Source: Gibbula magus (Eukaryota > Mollusca > Gastropoda > Trochida > Trochidae). From it: 64,000 nt of DNA. The translations under genes were made by a program, and so were the position numbers. This document shows, piece after piece, positions 12,401 through 22,118 of this stretch (positions are counted from its first letter, which is position 1; the number at the start of each line of letters is the position of its first letter). The DNA is taken from contig OW388298.1 in NCBI GenBank assembly GCA_936450465.1, forward strand, positions 10,116,663-10,180,662. Reading direction: 5' to 3'. The notes under the pieces were generated by a model, which searched no databases, was not told where the DNA came from, and worked only from the letters and a program-made list of their open reading frames with translations.

Positions 12401-13531
12401 CAAAAACTGATAGCAGCTCCGACTTAGTCAGAGCTGCTAATTACACTCTAAAGTGTGTCGTATGACTTTTACGAAACTCTTTAAAATGTATGTATAACGC
12501 TTGCTTTCGCTCAGGCTGGTGTGTGTTAATTGGGGATCAACATGCAAGTTGAGTGAAATTGTCTGAATTGAAATCAGCACATTTGGTATTTTGGCAAATA
12601 TCAAAGCCAGAATAATATTATGAAACACACTGGATGTTACTTGAAACCCTTTGAAAATGGTATCAGTATCTAACTACTCTAGATTTTAAGGACATGAAGC
12701 CGAAAGGGTGGTCAAATTTATCTAAGAGCGACACTAATATCACAAAACCATTTTAAAGAAATTACTACATATATAACAAAGTTTCTTACCTGTATACATC
12801 ATCCTGATTAAAGGTGCAATGGCAGCATATGTTATGTCGGGGAGAGAGAGCAACTGTTTCTTTTTGTTCTGGAACATGATTACCGGACTAAAAGCTGCGA
12901 GGATACACGAGTGAACTTTGAACTCTTCATCCTTCACCTTGACCCGGAGGTCACACTGCTGACCGTTGAGCCACTGCTGGTGTAACTTTTCTCGAAGACT
13001 CTCGGAATGATCGTCAAAGATGTGGACAAACTTTGTCGCAGTTGGGCCGGCGGGTGTATTAGATGGTTCGAACTGACTTCCTTCTTCTTCAGACTCCATG
13101 TAATGCTCATGGTCGCCATAATTATCCTGTACACTGGAGCAATGTGCTTCCTCTTTGGGTGACGGACATTGATTTTCGGTATCAGTTTGATTTTCGGTAC
13201 CTGAATCAGACTCAGAGGGATTTTCAGTGTAAGTAATATCTTCTGTCGTCTCTGGATAACTTTCTAATGTTTCAAATGTTTTAGAAATATTTTCGGATTT
13301 TTTTCCAAACCTTTCAGAACAATTTTCCGTTTCGGTTAGATCTTGAGAAACATCAGTCTGGTTTTGGGATCCTTCAGACAAATGTTCTTCTATGTCAGCC
13401 CTATTTTTTAATTCCTCTGGATGATTTTGCAATCTTTTTGGGTATCTTTCAACTCGTTCAGGTTGATTTTCTGATGTTTCAGATTGGCTCTCCACCTCTG
13501 TTTTTATATCGTCTGTATAACCTGTTGCCAT
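2432..13531 (-). CDS. BTB / C2H2 zinc-finger protein with 25-copy Pro-rich repeat linker (five exons)
   Basis: Model: join 13531-12790, 10544-8932, 6308-6239, 5428-4229, 3474-2432 on the minus strand, giving 4,668 nt and 1,555 residues. All four introns are GT-AG with matching phases (1, 0, 1, 1). The ATG sits in a strong Kozak context (ACCATGG), and an in-frame TAA lies 30 nt upstream (13561-13559). Order: acidic Ser/Glu-rich N-terminus (1-170); BTB domain (about 175-285); 25 tandem 20-residue repeats (287-785); acidic linker; 16 C2H2 fingers (849-1541). BTB-zinc-finger proteins are nuclear; BTB dimerises and recruits co-regulators while the fingers bind DNA, so a DNA-binding transcription regulator is inferred. 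The length is well above most family members because of the repeat linker. The paralogue is not identified. No clear poly(A) signal was found within a few hundred bases of the stop. Confidence 0.87.
4229..5428 (-). CDS. BTB-zinc-finger gene, exon 4: fingers 1-6 and basic/acidic linker
   Basis: The acceptor CTGTTCTTCAG|GG follows exon 3 in frame, and the donor is CCAG|GTAATT at 4229/4228. It encodes residues 809-1208. Fingers 1-3 lie at 849-931 and fingers 4-6 at 1007-1091. Each triplet is C-x2-C, C-x2-C, then a C-x4-C finger of the 'FxCDxPGC' form. Between them is a Thr/Ser/Gln-rich spacer. After finger 6 comes a basic patch KPTPRRKRKVAK (a likely nuclear-localisation or AT-hook-like segment) and then a run dominated by D and E (DDEHDTDDEDDNGDDDED). 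If intron 4 were retained, the frame would stop after 14 more codons at 4185. Confidence 0.87.
5464..5603. repeat. Long perfect-type hairpin in intron 3
   Basis: The left arm starts 'atactaaactatgtcccgtt' and the right arm ends with 'aacgggacagagtttagtat'. The arms are about 65 nt with few mismatches around a short centre near 5530-5540 (gcgaaagc). It lies inside intron 3 of the zinc-finger gene. It is probably the core of a foldback transposon; 'attactcaatg' and 'ttgagtaat' motifs to its right (5610-5850) may belong to the same element. Confidence 0.75.
6239..6308 (-). CDS. BTB-zinc-finger gene, exon 3: 70-nt acidic micro-exon
   Basis: Acceptor TTAATTGTAG and donor CCAG|GTAAAA bracket 70 nt that read GPSEENVEDSRDDMDDSEDK followed by YDP, entering in phase 0 and leaving in phase 1. 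Both phases match the neighbouring exons. The peptide is strongly acidic, like the acidic tract near residue 1160. It was found by splice sites and frame agreement, so it is slightly less certain than the larger exons and could be alternatively spliced. Confidence 0.75.
6400..7090. repeat. Diverged tandem units of a dispersed repeat (intron 2)
   Basis: Three related blocks carry 'aaggtccctaccc', 'gcactaagttcaaa', 'tttccatgg(g)aaacca' and 'ttgaacggttttggagata' in the same order at about 160-bp spacing (near 6540, 6700 and 6870). The region ends in 'ggaataacggaataacggaatgacggac'. There is no coding potential. This is transposon debris in intron 2. Confidence 0.55.
7110..7240 (-). mobile_element. 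3'-end fragment of a LINE/SINE tail
   Basis: It reads 'aataataatagtggcattta', then 'gtatgctcaaagcgcatg', then 'cacattattaccctg'. This matches in order the tail region of the SINE at 47680-47998 and the LINE at 62064-62760, which share GCGCTTTGAGCAT before an (ATT)n end on the minus strand. Only the 3' end is present. Confidence 0.5.
8150..8350. mobile_element. Possible SINE fragment and GTGAG-rich repeat end
   Basis: 'caggtacccacttactgctgggtgaac' resembles the middle of the tRNA-headed SINE at 47811-47835. It is followed at 8327-8370 by 'ggtgaggtgagttggggtttaacgccgc', a GTGAG-type end resembling the reverse complement of the (TCAC)n-tailed repeat near 31560. Both are short and diverged. Confidence 0.35.
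8932..10544 (-). CDS. BTB-zinc-finger gene, exon 2: end of BTB domain plus 25 x 20-residue repeats
   Basis: The acceptor is CTCGCCCCAG|GT. The split glycine codon rejoins to give YTG-ILCIELADAPYVAGAARYLMM, a textbook BTB C-terminal helix region, so this exon firmly continues exon 1. After residue 286 come 25 units of the GLIGPPLPPFMQLPPGHTQV type (287-785) with no stop or frameshift. Variation is limited to a few positions: PPLPP, PPVPP, PPVAP or PLLPP in the middle, PPG or PTG near the end, and IGP or IDP. The exon ends in phase 0 at CACACAG|GTACGT (8932/8931). The repeat is expected to be disordered and Pro-rich; no known domain is recognised in it. Confidence 0.85.
8934..10430. repeat. 60-bp minisatellite, 25 copies, coding
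   Basis: 25 units with an exact 60-bp period and no indels. Units differ by only a few substitutions at recurrent positions. Clusters of identical variants (three consecutive 'aag agg' units at 9661-9840, three consecutive 'gcgac' units at 9481-9660) indicate recent unequal exchange or slippage. It lies wholly inside exon 2 of the zinc-finger gene. On the minus strand each unit carries a pyrimidine-rich stretch ending ATGCAG and a CACACAG|GTAGGT donor-like site. Confidence 0.95.
10835..12445. mobile_element. Dispersed repeat with three ~430-bp tandem units rich in 'tgaccttgacc' (intron 1)
   Basis: Three tandem units begin near 11090, 11520 and 11955. Each has a 'gaccttgacctttga' block, 'cattgtgtataacaatcatg', 'gcatgcttaagttgtgacc' and 'gacagattttagcgaaaac'. 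The ends are 'gatgagcgtttgcgggacac...agagcagctccgaaac' on the left and 'gcagctccgacttagtcagagctgc' on the right. A shorter inverted copy lies at 23586-24220. No transposase is seen. The element fills much of intron 1 of the zinc-finger gene. Confidence 0.75.
12790..13531 (-). CDS. BTB-zinc-finger gene, coding exon 1: acidic N-terminus and most of the BTB domain
   Basis: This exon encodes residues 1-247 plus one base of codon 248. Residues 1-170 are low-complexity, rich in E, S, T, N and Q, with irregular repeats of the 'ENxxERxxxxPE' kind. The BTB fold starts near residue 175. It shows the family landmarks CDLRVKVKDEEFKVHSCILA (the usual 'C D v ... F x aHr x vLAa' region) and then SLPDITYAAIAPLIRMMYTG. 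The donor is ACAG|GTAAGA at 12790/12789. The transcript probably starts further upstream: TTTTCAG at 13609-13603 is a plausible acceptor for a 5' UTR intron. Confidence 0.88.
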
Positions 13532-13601
13532 GGTAACAGACTCCCTTGAAGACACAATTTAAATCATATCTGATTTTGTTTTATCCCAAGTCTTTAATCT
13601 A

Positions 13602-13690
13602 TCTGAAAATCAATTGCAAAATATGAGTTTTAAAAATATATAACTTACAAAAGTATAAATAAATGTCAAAAATATAAATTCACAAAAAAT
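13602..13690 (-). promoter_or_regulatory. Putative splice acceptor and 5' UTR start of the BTB-zinc-finger coding exon
   Basis: On the minus strand GCAATTGATTTTCAG|A ends at 13603, 71 nt upstream of the ATG. The 5' UTR after it has an in-frame TAA, so this stretch does not add coding sequence. It supports an upstream non-coding exon, but the site is not proven. Confidence 0.4.
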
Positions 13691-14640
13691 TAGAGCCACT
13701 GGCTCTGTAGCTCATCAGGCTTTATACATTAACTAATTCAAAATGTCAACTTCAAGGTGAGAGGTACAACAAATAGGAAGCACTTTAAATGGAGAAGATT
13801 AAATAGGCCCTTACCCCTCTGACCTATCTCTGAGGCCAGATATAAAATCCCCCCCCAATAAAGACACACTTGAACATTTAATTCATCACTGTTGTTTAAT
13901 TATCTCCCTCGAAGAGCACATAAAATCTCAAGAGGAAAATAGGTTTTCAGGTCAAGACCTATGTGACCCCATTTGGGGTCACAGGGTCACAAAATCTTCA
14001 ATTTAGAATCCCCATTGGCCAAGGAGTCTGCACACAACTTTTCAGTTCTCTATACCTTTTGGAACTGGAGAAGAAGATAAAAATAGAGCCTTGGGCTCTG
14101 TAGCTCATCAGGGTTTATATTGTTTTATGATGAAGACTGATGGAACTGGGGTATATTTTCGGGGGATGACAAAAATTCATGGTGATATTAATTCTCTTGC
14201 CTCATGGATAAATGATGAACTTTTAACTTTGACAGGCTGAAAAGAATAATATAGAGCCATGGGCTCCGAAGCTCATCAGAACATTAAACTAGTATTATTA
14301 ATATCTAAATAATGTCAAATAATACATGATTTGCAAGCAAAAAATATTTTATGTCAAAACCCCTTTGACCCACATTTAGGGTCACAGGGTCACCAAATCT
14401 ACAGTTTAGAATCCACATTGGCCAAGAAGTTTGCACATAAAATTTCTGCTCTCTTGAGTCACTGGTTCTGGAGAAGAAGTCGTAAAAGCAAACAAATTCA
14501 GAACTGACGGATGGAAGGACAACAGATGGACGCAAAAAAATCATTCCGTTAAAAAAATGGCAATAGTTTGGTTGTATTGCTACCAACCCTTTAAGAATTG
14601 TCCTGTCTGAGGGTATAATGTCACACAAAAATCAAATAGA
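13690..14640. mobile_element. Copies/fragments of a 'GAGCC-N-GGCTC' transposon family
   Basis: Three ends with the palindromic motif GAGCCnnnGGCTC followed by 'tgtagctcatcag' occur at 13692, 14083 and 14253. Between them are internal units of the type 'ggtcacagggtcac(a/c)aaatct' and 'cacattggccaagaagtt'. The same internal units occur at 24300-24970, 25285-25880, 32795-33480 and 34150-34395. There is no coding sequence. Possibly nested or broken copies. Confidence 0.6.
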
Positions 14641-14828
14641 CAACGGTTATATTTTTTGTATCAGAAATCAGAATACTATGGACTACAGTTTTGGAGTAAA
14701 CGATCCTTTCAATGACCTATTGTTTTCACTCTTTTTCTTAGTTAATAACACTTTATTATATTGTTTGTAATGTAATATCTTGGGTAATATAACCATTATA
14801 ACAAGGCGTTATGGAGTATCAAGTGTTG

Positions 14829-15090
14829 CATTAATGTAATACAATGTCTCCATGATGTAACATTTAGAACAATGACTTTGAAAGAAATTATTGATAATGT
14901 TTCACAAAGTTTCAAACAGCAATAATTCAAAATAGGATTTTATTAGAATTATTTGAGACACAAAAAATAATTGTTGCAATAATGTAATACAATGTCTGCA
15001 TGATGTAACATTTATAACAACAAGTTTGAAGAACTTAATGATAATGTTTCACAAAGTTCAACAAGTTTAAAATATTTTGAAACAGCAATA
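14829..15090. repeat. Diverged direct repeat (offset about 146 bp)
   Basis: 'taatgtaatacaatgtct(c/g)catgatgtaacattta' followed by 'gataatgtttcacaaagtt' and 'gaaacagcaata' occurs twice, near 14830 and 14976. The flanking DNA (14640-15300) is AT-rich without genes. Confidence 0.6.
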
Positions 15091-15704
15091 GCTATTGCTG
15101 GTCCATTGAAAATAAAAAGTGGTATAAAATCATTTTAAAAAAACATAATTTCAGGGAATTTTTTTAAAATGACCACACAATTGTTTGAAAAATAATGTTA
15201 TTTCATTAATTATAAAAAATTATTCATTCAGTTTCACAATTAAAAAGTCATTTTATCATTCTTTCATAATCATATTTTGGGAAAATTTTCAAAATACATA
15301 TTAAATCCGTAGCTGGAGACTCCCTGCTGCTGTGGAAAGATAATGCGTTGAGTCTAGCCTAATTAGTCAACTAACGGGATATTAGCCCCAGGCCAACACC
15401 AGTGCTAATGGGTAATGATGCTCTGAAGACGTCATATCCCAAAATTAAATGTATTTATTCACGTCACTTGTAAAGTTTTTTACATGGTAAAGCGCTTGAT
15501 ATTGAACCCAAAGTCATCTACACTTTCAGATAAAATCGTATTTTCTAAGTTGCTGTTGCTTTGACCTACATGGCTGCAAACCAATTTTCTTTGTAAAGTT
15601 GATTCCACGATTCGGCCAATAAGGTCGAATCGAGTTGATATAACGCAAATTTGAATGTATATCTACATGACGAGGGTAATTATGCATTATATTGTACTAC
15701 TTAC

Positions 15705-15860
15705 GAGGTAGACAGCATGCTAGCTGCTACGTAAACCACGGATTTCTTTCGCGGATAATTTTCGGACATTGGAAAAATATGGCAGCCGATGAAAGGTTAA
15801 TCTCGGCGTTTAGACGAGTTACGTCCCCTGACAGATTATGCGGTGTGTTTGATTCGCATA
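15705..15860 (-). promoter_or_regulatory. Candidate promoter and non-coding first exon of the BTB-zinc-finger gene
   Basis: On the minus strand a CGGCTGCCATATTTTTCC motif (YY1-like, 15773-15787 region) is followed by 'GGTTTACGTAGCAGCTAGC' and a strong donor CTACCTC|GTAAGTAG at 15705/15704. It would splice to the acceptor at 13603. The transcription start is not defined. This is inferred from motif and splice signals only. Confidence 0.35.
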
Positions 15861-16685
15861 GTTGCAAATGAAACCAAGCCTTCTTCTTCCAGAACAGAAC
15901 AGACTTTGATTTTGTATTAAGCACCCCGTGACTTACAGTACACTCACGTTGAATATACAAAACCAGTTAAGAATTAACGTTTGCATGCATGGAGACCGGA
16001 GGCGTTGAATATGTACATGTTATGTCTTGCCCGTCTTGAACAGAAATTGGATGATGGAATTCATCACCAATGAAGTTCGGAAATAAATAGTAAAGCGTCA
16101 GTACACACAATATCAGTTGAGCTTCGTATAAAAAAAAATGGATTTGGAACGAGTAAGTAGACCCCGAGGCTATGGGTGACCAAATCAAATACAACCTCAC
16201 ATCTCAAAGGGACGCAACTCTAAAATTATAATTGAATAATTAACCTTTATTGGGCTGTCAAACTTAAATTTCAACATAAGTTTTGTGGTCTCATGCAGAA
16301 CCGATACATGCACATAATTTGTGATTTGTAAATAATTTGTTTTTACTTAATACACTTATTCATAATATTTAAATTTATCTCCATCGGTTGACGAAATAAG
16401 AAAGATTTTCACCCTTTCCAAAATTATAAAATTTGAAACTATTTTCCTGAAATTAACCCCGAACTAGTGTGGATCATTGTACCTACGTTTTTAATATTTG
16501 TTAAAAGATTAAACTTACTTTTTAAAACAACAATTCAGAAATATATATACCCATATATAATTAATAACAAATATACTAAATGGTTTTATTATAGGCCTTA
16601 AAATTAAATTCAATGAGTCTTCAGTCATAGTCAAATGTACAATGCGTCATAAGAAATTAATAATTGATTTTATGGTCTCTTGTCT
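15860..16685. other. Gene-free AT-rich stretch
   Basis: I see no coding region, repeat family or structured RNA here; open frames are short and have no recognisable domains. Confidence 0.5.
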
Positions 16686-16689
16686 ACAC

Positions 16690-16905
16690 CAACTTCCCCT
16701 TGCAAGTCATAACTCGATCGCGCCAGTCTCAAGCACATCATGGGTAGGCCTTATTTAAGCCTTGCTGCATTTCGTTAACTTTTCTGTACTAGCGTATCAG
16801 CACGTTGCACCTGAAATTCATAACGACACACAGCACAGAACAGTTTGTGAAAGCAGCAAGTCTTAAATTAGCCAGTGATTGAGACTGGTAAGCCGTCCTC
16901 AAGAC
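16690..16905. mobile_element. Foldback MITE, family with copies at 37.9 and 48.2 kb
   Basis: It starts 'acttccccttgcaagtcataactcg' and carries 'gccttgctgcatttcgttaac', with the partly complementary 'gcagcaagtcttaaattagccagtgattg' on the right. The same ordered motifs occur at 37855-38093 and 48165-48385. The right end of this copy is diverged. No coding sequence. Confidence 0.65.
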
Positions 16906-17222
16906 TCCAGAGCAAATTATTCAATTGACGACCAGCCCAGTCTAGTAAATTATAGCAAGGTCTAGATTCCTCAGCTCTAGGCAAGTATTATTCAAAACTC
17001 ATTTGTATTTTATTTAATATCAACTATTAAAAGTCAATCTTGTTAAAACTATAGATGTAATGTTATACGTCCCCTAAGTCCGTCTATAACAGAACATCTA
17101 GTTTTAATTAGAATGTTAACAATTAAAATGTTCAATAAAGAAATGTTTTTTCACCGACTATATACGAGTTGCGAGAGTTGGTCTGCAAGAGTAAACATGT
17201 TCATGCTAGTCGTCTAAATTAA

Positions 17223-17715
17223 AGGTACATCCATTGTGTTTCATAAAAAAAATTATTTGGCTTTAATACGCTCCAACTCACAATATGTACTGTTTACAAT
17301 ACAAACAAATTCACTCAGCTTGCATATTCTTCCCCAATCGCCTAATATATCATAATTACTAGTTTCCAATTAAAATCGAGTACCATCATTTTGCATGTGC
17401 AGAAACCAAAACTGCACGTTTCATTTACATGCACAGTAGTTATATGACCAATTCAACATTACCAACCTAAATTTGTTATTTTGTCTGTTTTAAATAAGAT
17501 TCCAAATTTACGTTTGACTCATTGGCGCGCGCCACACGTGGTGCATTGTCCGGTTTTCGATCAGAAATAACTACTTTTACCTTCATATCGTCAGTATACT
17601 AAGTCGACTATCATCAAAATAGTAGTTTTCGGTAACAGTCGGTACTTCTCGATAAACTTAACACCATTTATTACGTTTGGAATACGTAACCCCCAACAAC
17701 ACAATGGATGTACCT
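17223..17715. mobile_element. TTAA-flanked (piggyBac-like) MITE, copy 1
   Basis: It is flanked on both sides by TTAA (17219-17222 and 17716-17719). The ends AGGTACATCCATTGTGTT and AACACAATGGATGTACCT are exact inverted repeats. The interior includes 'gtgcattgtccggttttcgatcagaaat' and 'cttttaccttcatatcgtc', shared with copy 2 at 22119-22526. The target and end structure fits piggyBac-type non-autonomous elements; no transposase is present. Confidence 0.85.
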
Positions 17716-18071
17716 TTAATGTCCCGGGGCCCAACTTTAAAACTACTATTTGATTGAAAGTAGGTTTAATTACACATACTTGCAAATGATAAAATATATT
17801 CGGCTCTCAAAGTATGTACGGGCCAAATGAAGTAAAATTAATGACCTATTTTTGGGTAATATTAGATAAATAACAGAACAAGAAAATAATAATGTTGTGC
17901 ATTTCGTTCAGAAATCAACAACAGCACGAAAATCCCGTGCACCTCGTGACGACTTCCTTCGGACAGTCCGTGCATATAGTTCGTTAATGAAATCCACGCT
18001 AGCTCGTGGAGCGTTCCTGTTTATAAATATACACGTTACTTAGAACTACAGTATGTACGTTTTTACTGTGT

Positions 18072-18465
18072 GGGACCTGCGTCGACAGCAATAATTTTTT
18101 AACGGGTATTTGTTACGCTGCTTCACCCGGGTGTTCCGATTTTGCAACGGGGAGGTACCCCTATACACTAGAAAAACACGCGACTGAAAGAGACAGATTT
18201 AAATAGTTCATTTTAAAGAATAATAGCTTAATAGTCAATGTTTTCGATTTATTATATTTTGCCATATCTATATAAATAGTGCATGGATTTCGTTCAGAAG
18301 TTATGCTTGAACATATTGTCTTGATCATGCACCCATTTAAAGGTACATAAAAAGTAGACTTTGCATTGAATTCAAATGTTTTTTTTACAACTACAACCTC
18401 AGCCTACCCGTGTGAAGCAGCGTAACCAATACCCGTTAAAAATAATTCCAGCCGACGCAGTCAGT
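18072..18465. mobile_element. Foldback element
   Basis: The left arm 'ctgcgtcgacagcaataatt...aacgggtatttgttacgctgcttcac' is complementary to the right arm 'gtgaagcagcgtaaccaatacccgtt...aataattccagccgacgcag', about 55 nt each with few mismatches. The interior is AT-rich with no coding sequence. Confidence 0.75.
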
Positions 18466-18469
18466 TTAT

Positions 18470-19400
18470 TCTAAAAAATTATATGTTTTACTTTCAAGAA
18501 ATAATATTCACTAATTAAGTTCTATTGTATAATAATTCTTATGGAGATAGTGTTCAAAACCTCTTATCTTCATGTACAAACTGACTGCAATCTAATTAAC
18601 TTGCGCGTTATTTGAACATTCTCATTCAAACACAAGCACCCTATTTTTTAATGTTACATATTTTGAACTTGCCATTGCCATTTTTGAACGTGAGTAAATG
18701 ACAGTGTTACGATTTTAGAAAGCAAATTCGCAATACTAAAATGTTGAAGGACACGGAATAAAACAACTGAATTACATTTAAGATGATAAAATGATTGCGA
18801 CAAATGTTCCAACGATTCTGATTTTATTTCTACATTTTATAATTTCGTAAAACTTAAATGTCAATTAATATGCTGGCCCAATACCCGATGTGAAAAAGCG
18901 ATTTCAGCTTAACAAAACATGTGTCTGTCAATAACATTCAATCAACTCTCTGACAGAATTTCGTTTCATAATAATCTCTTAAAAATGTGGGGACGTTAAT
19001 TAATATCGTTTGCACGGGAGTGTAGAACGCCTGTGTATTATTTGTGATTTTTGTTTGTTTTTGTTTTAGATAAACTTTATTTGTGATTATCAATTAAATA
19101 TGTATTTCTCATTTACGAGACAATCATTTCAATTTAGTCCGTTTTTGATTGTCTAGCATTTGACAGCGATTGCAAGTAACCCATTTTGCATAAGATGTTA
19201 GGGGAGTCAGCGTTTAGAATTGATTCTCCAGTTCAAAACTTTCGTTGATCACGTACAAATTGAACTACATGTATCTAAATCATCAGAAGACCCAACTTCT
19301 CTATTCAACATACTTGTTAATCAAACTTTAATATGAACTCGCAACACTTTAACATGGTGCGTGCTAAAGTTGGCCAAGCTACCTTGATTCTATTTTTAGC
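18470..19400. other. Gene-free AT-rich stretch
   Basis: No coding exon, tandem repeat or clear transposon end recognised. Confidence 0.5.
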
Positions 19401-19404
19401 ACAA

Positions 19405-19541
19405 GTGGTAACTTCCGCCATATTTAGCTGCGAGTGAGGTCTGCCGAGTGAAGTATGGAGTTGGGGCTATTTTTGTTTATCAAAGTCAAGATCGGAGCCT
19501 CTTTCATTTGACATCGGTGCAACACGTACTACACAGACGGT
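19405..19541 (+). promoter_or_regulatory. Candidate plus-strand promoter and non-coding first exon
   Basis: ACTTCCGCCATATTTAGCTG (YY1-like CGCCAT core, 19411-19430) lies in a locally GC-richer stretch and is followed by a good donor, CACAGACG|GTAAGG, at 19539/19540. No long open frame lies between. It could be the first exon of the Schlafen-like gene, whose first recognised exon has an acceptor at 31739, or of an unrecognised transcript. Confidence 0.3.
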
Positions 19542-19544
19542 AAG

Positions 19545-21060
19545 GACTGAAAACTACGTTGTTAAAAAGTGGCTATATTTATATCTCTCCGTTTGAAAAC
19601 TCAGCGAATGCAAACTGAGTATGTGGTATCTACCGGTGCGGGGCCAAATTAATCGACCGTGTGATCTTATTGAAAAGCGTAGTATTTTCGATAAACGCAA
19701 TATACGGTATGTTTGTAAGTTTGTTCGCTGTGTATATTGTAAATTGCTTCAATGGTCGTTGAATGTTTCAGCATTAGATAAGCTTTCAAATAAATAGGTT
19801 AAACTTGTAGACTTGCTGTCTGGCTCTATTATATGTTACTCTTTTATTATATAACATGTTACAATGTGTTACTTGCTTGAAATGTTAGAAAAAGTATCAC
19901 ATTAAAGGACTCAACTGATTTAACAGTGGGCATGCCTGTACAATAAATGATACATTGTGTAACTGTCTTACAACTTTGTCCTACTTGTATACTGGTTCAT
20001 GGGTTATCTTGGACAGGCCCAAATTTATTGCCTACCCCACCCCCAATAACTCTTTACAATTCCCTGATATCATCATGTTTTTCACTGATATCAAGTTTGT
20101 TAGAAATAAGGTATATTACCTAGTATTTTGGCATATGTTATGTCATATGTCTGTTGTCTTAAATCATTGCCTTGCATTATTAAAACTTTATAGATTTTAG
20201 ATTTCTCCTCCAGGACTGCTTTACCCCCAAAGTTTGTCTGGAAGTACCCATCTTCACAATGTCAAGGGTGTAGTCTAACGACAAGATTTCCAACTCTTTC
20301 CTCTTCGCCTTTGACCTGAAGCCTATCATTTTCTGTGCTAAGATTTTTTTAATATATAGTAATAGTACGCTAATAGGATAGGCCAATCAGAAGACAGCTT
20401 GCAAAATGAACTTCCGATGATGACCTGTCGATTGCAGCAAAACATTGTCACCAACTAAAGGAAGACAGATTTAAAAAAAAATTATTTTCAAGTATTTTTA
20501 GTCAACTGTCTCAAGCCCTGTGCTACAGTCCCCGTCATAATGAATTGTCCGAGTAGACCACGATGCGTTACGCTTGATAATAACAGACTTGATCTATATT
20601 TAGACAGGAAAACACCTTTTTTTAATTCGTGAAATTTCTCCGCTTATTTTGGGTTAAAAAAATCTGCGAAAATTGAAGTGGTTATATTTCTATGAGATAC
20701 ATTTTGGCAATTTCCCTGTATGTCTATCAACATACGCGATGGCTATTTAACAAAATGTGTAAAATGGACCTGGATGTGCTGCATCGACTCGTTAAGCTTC
20801 AGATATGTTTGATTACTGATTCCTTTCTCATAAGACGGTTAATCAATTGCAAGTTTGATAGCGTTCCAATGTCAAAATACACATATAATTTGTAACTCCA
20901 TCGGAGCAAGCATGTAATTGTTGAAATTTGTGAATGTGACAATGTGATCATCGCTACTATACAGTACTGCAGTACCGAATGTAAATGGCGATTTCAATGG
21001 CTGTATGTAAGCAGCTGGTAAGGGGCGTAACTTGAGGGTCATGAGCTTTTGATTGGACCA
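19545..21060. other. Gene-free stretch
   Basis: Several frames of 60-80 codons occur but none has a recognisable domain, a good start context or repeat homology in the window. I see nothing supportable. Confidence 0.5.
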
Positions 21061-21063
21061 AAT

Positions 21064-21262
21064 TTCGTGTCTCACGTAGCACCATTAAAGCCAGAGTGCA
21101 GCGCTAATTCAAGCGTTGTTCTATCCTCATATTGCTAAGCATCAAGCAAGGAAACAACTCTCATCTTTTAACGTCTTTTGGTATGACACGGCCGGGAATC
21201 GAACCCCGACCTTCAAGGTGATGAGCGGACACTCGACCAACTGAGCTACATCCCCTACATAC
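21064..21262 (-). mobile_element. SINE-like element with tRNA-derived head
   Basis: On the minus strand 21255-21183 reads as a tRNA-like 73-mer with A box TAGCTCAGTTGG and B box GGTTCGATTCC. The first seven bases (GGGGATG) do not pair with the 3' end, so the acceptor stem is not formed and it is not a functional tRNA. The following 'acgtctttt...' part may be the body of the SINE. Confidence 0.55.
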
Positions 21263-21320
21263 ACTGCCCTGTCTTCACAGTAAACAGCCTCAAAGTGTAC
21301 AGTGCATTGAATGTAGGTGT

Positions 21321-21476
21321 AGAGCTCTTAGTCTAACACTCAGACTCTGAAAAAGTATTTATTCTGAAAATATAACCATTTGATTAAATTTTGAAAAGGA
21401 GACTGTAAGAAATGGGGTAAAAGGAAGGCTCCTTTTCAATATTTTTCAGAGTCTAAGTGTTAGTCTATAGAGCTCT
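21321..21476. mobile_element. Small foldback MITE (156 bp)
   Basis: AGAGCTCTTAGTCTAACACT at the left and its near-complement 'agtgttagtctatagagctct' at the right, with further pairing through 'cagactctgaaaaa'/'tttttcagagtct', give arms of about 38 nt. No coding sequence. Confidence 0.8.
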
Positions 21477-21538
21477 GTGCTTGCGTCTTTATGCAAGGTA
21501 TATGGAAAAGGGTGTATGTATGGGGCGAGGATTGGATT

Positions 21539-21951
21539 ACCGTATTTCCTCTAATACAACCCCGGGGTTCTATTTCATTCAACACCCCCTTACCCCCCGG
21601 GTTCTATTAGAGACCCGGGTTGTATTGGAGGCCGGGTTATATTTCTTCAGACATGAACTGACGTTTATAATCTTCTTGGGGTCACTTATTGTAAAAAGAA
21701 AATTAACTGAACAAGATGGATATTTGTTATCATGGACCTGTTATGCTGAATCTCACATGGTCACACCAATATTTCTCCTCAAAACGAGTGTATAACGATT
21801 TTATATTGCAACACGGGGTACTCAGTTGTTACGTAAAACCCGGGTTCTAATAAAGACCCTGGTTCTATTGGAGACCCGGGTTGTATTTACCTCAGCACCC
21901 CTTACCCCCAGGTTGTATTGGAGGCCCGGGTTCTATTAGAGGAAATACGGT
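21539..21951. mobile_element. Foldback MITE with TACCGTATTTCCTCTAATA ends
   Basis: The left end 'taccgtatttcctctaata' and the right end 'tattagaggaaatacggta' are exact inverted repeats of 19 bp. Inside are repeated 'cccgggttctatt(a/g)gagaccc' motifs in both orientations. A related half-element ends at about 39215. The 112-codon frame inside has no recognisable domain. Confidence 0.8.
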
Positions 21952-22118
21952 AGCAGAGGAAATTGCTGAGGGGGGTCACTAGGTGAGCTGGGGATAAGTT
22001 AGTTACTACCCATTACATTACATTGTATAGCTGCCAAGCCCAGTTTGTGTTGACCAATGAAAAGCTAGAGAGTTGTGGTTGCAGGTTGTTGATTCCCTCA
22101 ACCTTTGGTAAACATTAA

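Noticed and set aside
21183..21255. Possible tRNA gene (73 nt, good A and B boxes)
   Set aside because: The acceptor stem does not pair; it fits a SINE head better. The heads at 29.4, 33.8, 35.1 and 47.9 kb were rejected as tRNA genes for similar reasons.
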